This document shows positions 6,166 through 7,744 of a stretch of 7,744 nucleotides of DNA, one piece after another. Every line of letters begins with the position of its first letter. The first letter of the stretch is position 1. Under the pieces are notes generated by a model. That model ran no database searches and was not told the origin of the DNA. It was given only the letters and a program-made list of their open reading frames with translations. This DNA is from an uncultured Clostridia bacterium (GTDB lineage Bacteria > Bacillota_A > Clostridia > Oscillospirales > Oscillospiraceae). Position numbers and translations under genes: made by a program. The DNA is taken from NCBI GenBank assembly GCA_947167435.1, contig CAMVIC010000069.1, positions 1 through 7,744 on the forward strand, read 5' to 3'.

Positions 6166-7119
6166 ATGAAGATATATATTTACGGAACCGGCTGCGGTGC
6201 AGGCGACCTGGTCGACACGGTGCTGCCCCTGGAAAAAGTATGCGCTTTTGTAGACGGTGAGAGCACTGCGGAAAGCTTTCTGGGAGTACCGGTCATCCGC
6301 CCGGAGGAGCTTGCGCGCAGGGACTACGATCTTGTGATCGTAAGCAGCCGCCATACGGAGGCGATCGCCGCTCGCTGTGCCGCGCTGGGAATTGACGGGG
6401 ATAAACTGCTGTTTTTGAAAAACCATCAGCTGCTTACCGACCGCAACCGCTGTTATGAGCGGGCGGAGGCTTTGCTCGGACATACGTTTATAAAAAAGCT
6501 GCAGGATTCCCAGCGGCTGATCCGCACGCCGCTCTGGTCAGAGGGGGAACGTCTGCAGGCGGAAGACCTGGATAATGACTATGTGCGGATAAAAACACTG
6601 GAGGCCATTTGCCTGCGTCTTTCCAAGGTTCCGGGAGCCGCGGCGGAATTGGGCGTATACCGGGGTGCCTTCGCACGCTGCATCAATACGCTGCTGCCGG
6701 ATCGGAAGCTTTTCCTGTTCGACACATTCTGCGGCTTTGACCGGCGCGAAACGGCGTCTTGCGGCGAGGGCTTTCTCGGTGCGCATACGAATACCGACGA
6801 GAGCCGCGTTCTCAGCGCACTGCCTTATCCGGAGCAGGCGGTGATTTGCAGGGGACTTTTCCCGGCCTCCGCTCAGGGAGTGGAGGAGCGCTTTGCGCTG
6901 GTGTCACTGGACGTGGACCTGGAGGAGAGCAGCTATCAGGGACTGCGCTGGTTTCTGCCGCGCATGAATCCGGGGGCATATCTGCTGCTTCACGACTACA
7001 ATAACCCGAAGCAGCCCGGCGTCATGGCGGCCTTAACCCGCTATGAGGAAGAGACGGGAGAAAATCTGCATGCAGTGCCGCTCTGCGACGTAAACGGGAC
7101 CCTTGTCATCTGCAAATAG
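6166..7119 (+). CDS. Rossmann-like domain plus TylF/MycF-type methyltransferase
   Basis: The product has 317 residues. Residues 1 to about 85 form a nucleotide-binding-like segment with the glycine motif IYGTGCGAGD (5-14), FVDG (28-31), LGVPVIRPEEL (39-49) and YDLVIVSS (54-61), as seen in sugar-acetyltransferase and glycosyltransferase partner domains. Residues about 140-317 match the TylF/MycF (macrocin O-methyltransferase) family: GAAAELGVYRGAFARCIN (157-174) is the SAM-binding region, KLFLFDTFCGFD (181-192) follows, and VSLDVDLEESSYQGLRWF (246-263) and LLLHDYNN (273-280) contain acidic/His residues that bind metal in this family. Probably it methylates a sugar or small molecule; the substrate is unknown. 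ATG 6166 is chosen because AGGTGA (6155-6160) sits 5 nt upstream and the Rossmann strand begins immediately; GTG 6157 is the alternative. It is transcribed alone, diverging from the cofactor operon, and has no clear molybdenum link. Confidence 0.85.
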   Translation: MKIYIYGTGCGAGDLVDTVLPLEKVCAFVDGESTAESFLGVPVIRPEELARRDYDLVIVSSRHTEAIAARCAALGIDGDKLLFLKNHQLLTDRNRCYERAEALLGHTFIKKLQDSQRLIRTPLWSEGERLQAEDLDNDYVRIKTLEAICLRLSKVPGAAAELGVYRGAFARCINTLLPDRKLFLFDTFCGFDRRETASCGEGFLGAHTNTDESRVLSALPYPEQAVICRGLFPASAQGVEERFALVSLDVDLEESSYQGLRWFLPRMNPGAYLLLHDYNNPKQPGVMAALTRYEEETGENLHAVPLCDVNGTLVICK

Positions 7120-7173
7120 TGCCGGAACAGGCGATCAGGATGAAATGCAGCAAGACCCGGCGAGTAAAAGAAG

Positions 7174-7186
7174 GTTAACTGTTAAC
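7174..7186. repeat. GTTAAC-T-GTTAAC short palindrome
   Basis: Two GTTAAC palindromes (7174-7179 and 7181-7186) are separated by one base, forming a direct and inverted repeat 8 nt upstream of the terminator stem. It could be a small operator or chance in an AT-rich gap. No function can be assigned. Confidence 0.4.
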
Positions 7187-7193
7187 AATGCAC

Positions 7194-7228
7194 AAAAAGC
7201 AATTCACTGATTCTGCGAATTGCTTTTT
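7194..7228. terminator. Rho-independent terminator after the TylF-type gene
   Basis: The stem AAAAAGCAATTC (7194-7205) pairs with GAATTGCTTTTT (7217-7228) over 12 bp, around an 11-nt loop. The plus-strand T-run ends the stem and is followed by ATTATAAC. The A/T symmetry would let it work in either direction. It separates the methyltransferase gene from the downstream hydroxylase unit. Confidence 0.85.
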
Positions 7229-7236
7229 ATTATAAC

Positions 7237-7266
7237 TTGAAACTTTGAAATCTTGAAGAGTAAAAT
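7237..7266 (+). promoter_or_regulatory. Promoter of the small protein and aldehyde oxidoreductase unit
   Basis: TTGAAA (7237-7242) and TAAAAT (7261-7266) are spaced by 18 nt, a good sigma-70-like match just after the terminator. The predicted start near 7273 lies downstream of ATG 7267, so translation of the next gene would begin at a later ATG. The spacer holds two further CTTGAA-like repeats (see findings). Confidence 0.65.
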
Positions 7267-7293
7267 ATGAACAGGATAATGCACAAAATGAAT

Positions 7294-7298
7294 GGGGG
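7294..7298 (+). promoter_or_regulatory. Ribosome binding site of the small His-tailed gene
   Basis: GGGGG lies 7 nt before ATG 7306 but only 1 nt before ATG 7300. This, with the promoter position, favours 7306 as the start. Confidence 0.5.
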
Positions 7299-7305
7299 CA
7301 TGAAG

Positions 7306-7563
7306 ATGGATGAGGATTTGTTCGAGATTATCGCGGATATGGTGACGGTTGAAGTCACCGACAGTCGGACAGGGAAGGCATTTCGTCGGGAGCTGCCCAT
7401 TGATTATTTTGAAAATGCCAATTTTCTTCGTCTGAGCGGCGAGAATCTGGACGGCAGTCTGTCCCAACTGGTGTTTTACACGCCGCGCGGGATCGAACGG
7501 GTAAAAGACATTACCGGCAAGGGGCCGGATCACGACCGCTGCGGCGGTCACGGACACAACTGA
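7306..7563 (+). CDS. Small protein of unknown function with His-rich C-terminus, upstream of the molybdenum hydroxylase
   Basis: I do not recognise this gene. The product is 85 residues from ATG 7306 (98 from ATG 7267). It is acidic and beta-rich in appearance: an opening MDEDLFEIIADMVTVEV, then RRELPIDYFENANFLRLSGENLDG, VFYTPRGIERVKDI, and a tail DHDRCGGHGHN whose three histidines and one cysteine suggest metal binding. No membrane segment or signal peptide is seen. ATG 7306 is preferred for its ribosome binding site and because the predicted transcript begins after 7267. It ends 48 nt before the hydroxylase ATG with no terminator between, so the two are probably co-transcribed. A role in metal or cofactor delivery to, or regulation of, the hydroxylase is inference from position. 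Confidence 0.7.
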   Translation: MDEDLFEIIADMVTVEVTDSRTGKAFRRELPIDYFENANFLRLSGENLDGSLSQLVFYTPRGIERVKDITGKGPDHDRCGGHGHN

Positions 7564-7611
7564 GCAAAACCCTGGAAGAGGCAACGATAGAATGTAAAAG
7601 GAGGATAAAAA

Positions 7612-7744
7612 ATGATCAAGAAAACACTTGTCATCAACGGCGTGACGAGAAACCTGGTTCTGGACAAGGATGAAACCCTGGCCACCGTACTGCGTGAGCA
7701 CCTGCTGCTGACCGGCTGTAAGATCGGCTGCGGCGAAGGCCACT
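7612..7744 (+). CDS. Molybdenum hydroxylase (aldehyde oxidoreductase-like), N-terminal [2Fe-2S] domain, truncated by window end
   Basis: Only the first 44 residues are visible. MIKKTLVINGVTRNLVLD followed by ETLATVLREHLLLTGCKIGCGEGH is the start of the plant-type [2Fe-2S] domain of xanthine-oxidase-family enzymes; the CKIGCGEGH segment begins the first cluster-binding cysteine motif (normally GCxxGxCGAC). From memory it closely resembles the start of Desulfovibrio gigas aldehyde oxidoreductase (Mop), a single-chain enzyme with two [2Fe-2S] clusters and molybdopterin cytosine dinucleotide. Start ATG 7612 has AAAGGAGG (7597-7604) 7 nt upstream. The molybdate importer, MocA-like enzyme and XdhC nearby fit this identity. 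A separate small iron-sulfur subunit of a multi-subunit enzyme is the alternative, because the rest lies outside the window. Confidence 0.85.
   Translation, partial: MIKKTLVINGVTRNLVLDKDETLATVLREHLLLTGCKIGCGEGH

Noticed and set aside
7585..7593. A possible -10 element (TAGAAT) just before the hydroxylase gene
   Set aside because: No acceptable -35 lies at the right distance, so co-transcription with the small upstream gene is simpler.
7204..7743. A 179-codon open frame on the minus strand, opposite the small protein and hydroxylase genes
   Set aside because: It is antisense to the [2Fe-2S] domain, its promoter and its ribosome binding site, and its end runs into the terminator hairpin.
1..7744. 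tRNA, rRNA, CRISPR arrays, insertion sequences or attachment sites
   Set aside because: I looked for repeat arrays, transposase motifs and tRNA-like cloverleafs and found none I could support. The intergenic gaps are short and are accounted for by hairpins and promoters.

Overview
The window looks like a piece of a Gram-positive anaerobe chromosome, probably a Clostridia/Oscillospiraceae-type Firmicute. I infer this from strong AAAGGAGG-type ribosome binding sites, moderately high GC, tightly overlapping genes and the protein families present. The genus cannot be fixed from the sequence. The theme is molybdenum: almost every gene belongs to molybdate uptake, molybdenum cofactor handling, or a molybdenum hydroxylase.

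Layout: (1) Positions 1-2201, plus strand: the 3' end of modA, then modB and modC, a molybdate ABC importer. A 30-bp perfect palindrome lies between modA and modB, and a strong hairpin terminator (2210-2245) follows modC. (2) Positions 2258-6038, minus strand, convergent with modC: a compact four-gene operon. In transcription order it holds a cysteine-rich DUF5714-type protein; a MocA-like nucleotidyltransferase fused to a ModE-type winged helix; a histidine phosphatase fused to an HD domain; and an XdhC-type cofactor maturation protein with swapped domain order. The first two junctions overlap by 4 nt and 1 nt, and the last gap is 12 nt. A good sigma-70-like promoter sits just upstream at 6061-6089. 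(3) Positions 6166-7119, plus strand, divergent from that operon: a two-domain protein with an N-terminal Rossmann-like sugar/nucleotide-binding segment and a C-terminal TylF/MycF-type methyltransferase, followed by a terminator (7194-7228). (4) Positions 7237-7744, plus strand: a new promoter, a small His-tailed protein of unknown function, and the N-terminal [2Fe-2S] domain of a molybdenum hydroxylase resembling the Desulfovibrio aldehyde oxidoreductase (Mop). The window edge cuts this last gene.

Working model (inference): ModABC imports molybdate. The nucleotidyltransferase attaches a nucleotide (probably CMP) to molybdopterin, and its ModE-like tail may bind DNA. XdhC binds and matures the cofactor before it enters the hydroxylase encoded at the right edge. 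The DUF5714 protein, the phosphatase/HD fusion and the small His-tailed protein are poorly understood partners of this maturation set. From memory, the arrangement resembles the D. vulgaris DVU_1551-1559 neighbourhood around its aldehyde oxidoreductase.
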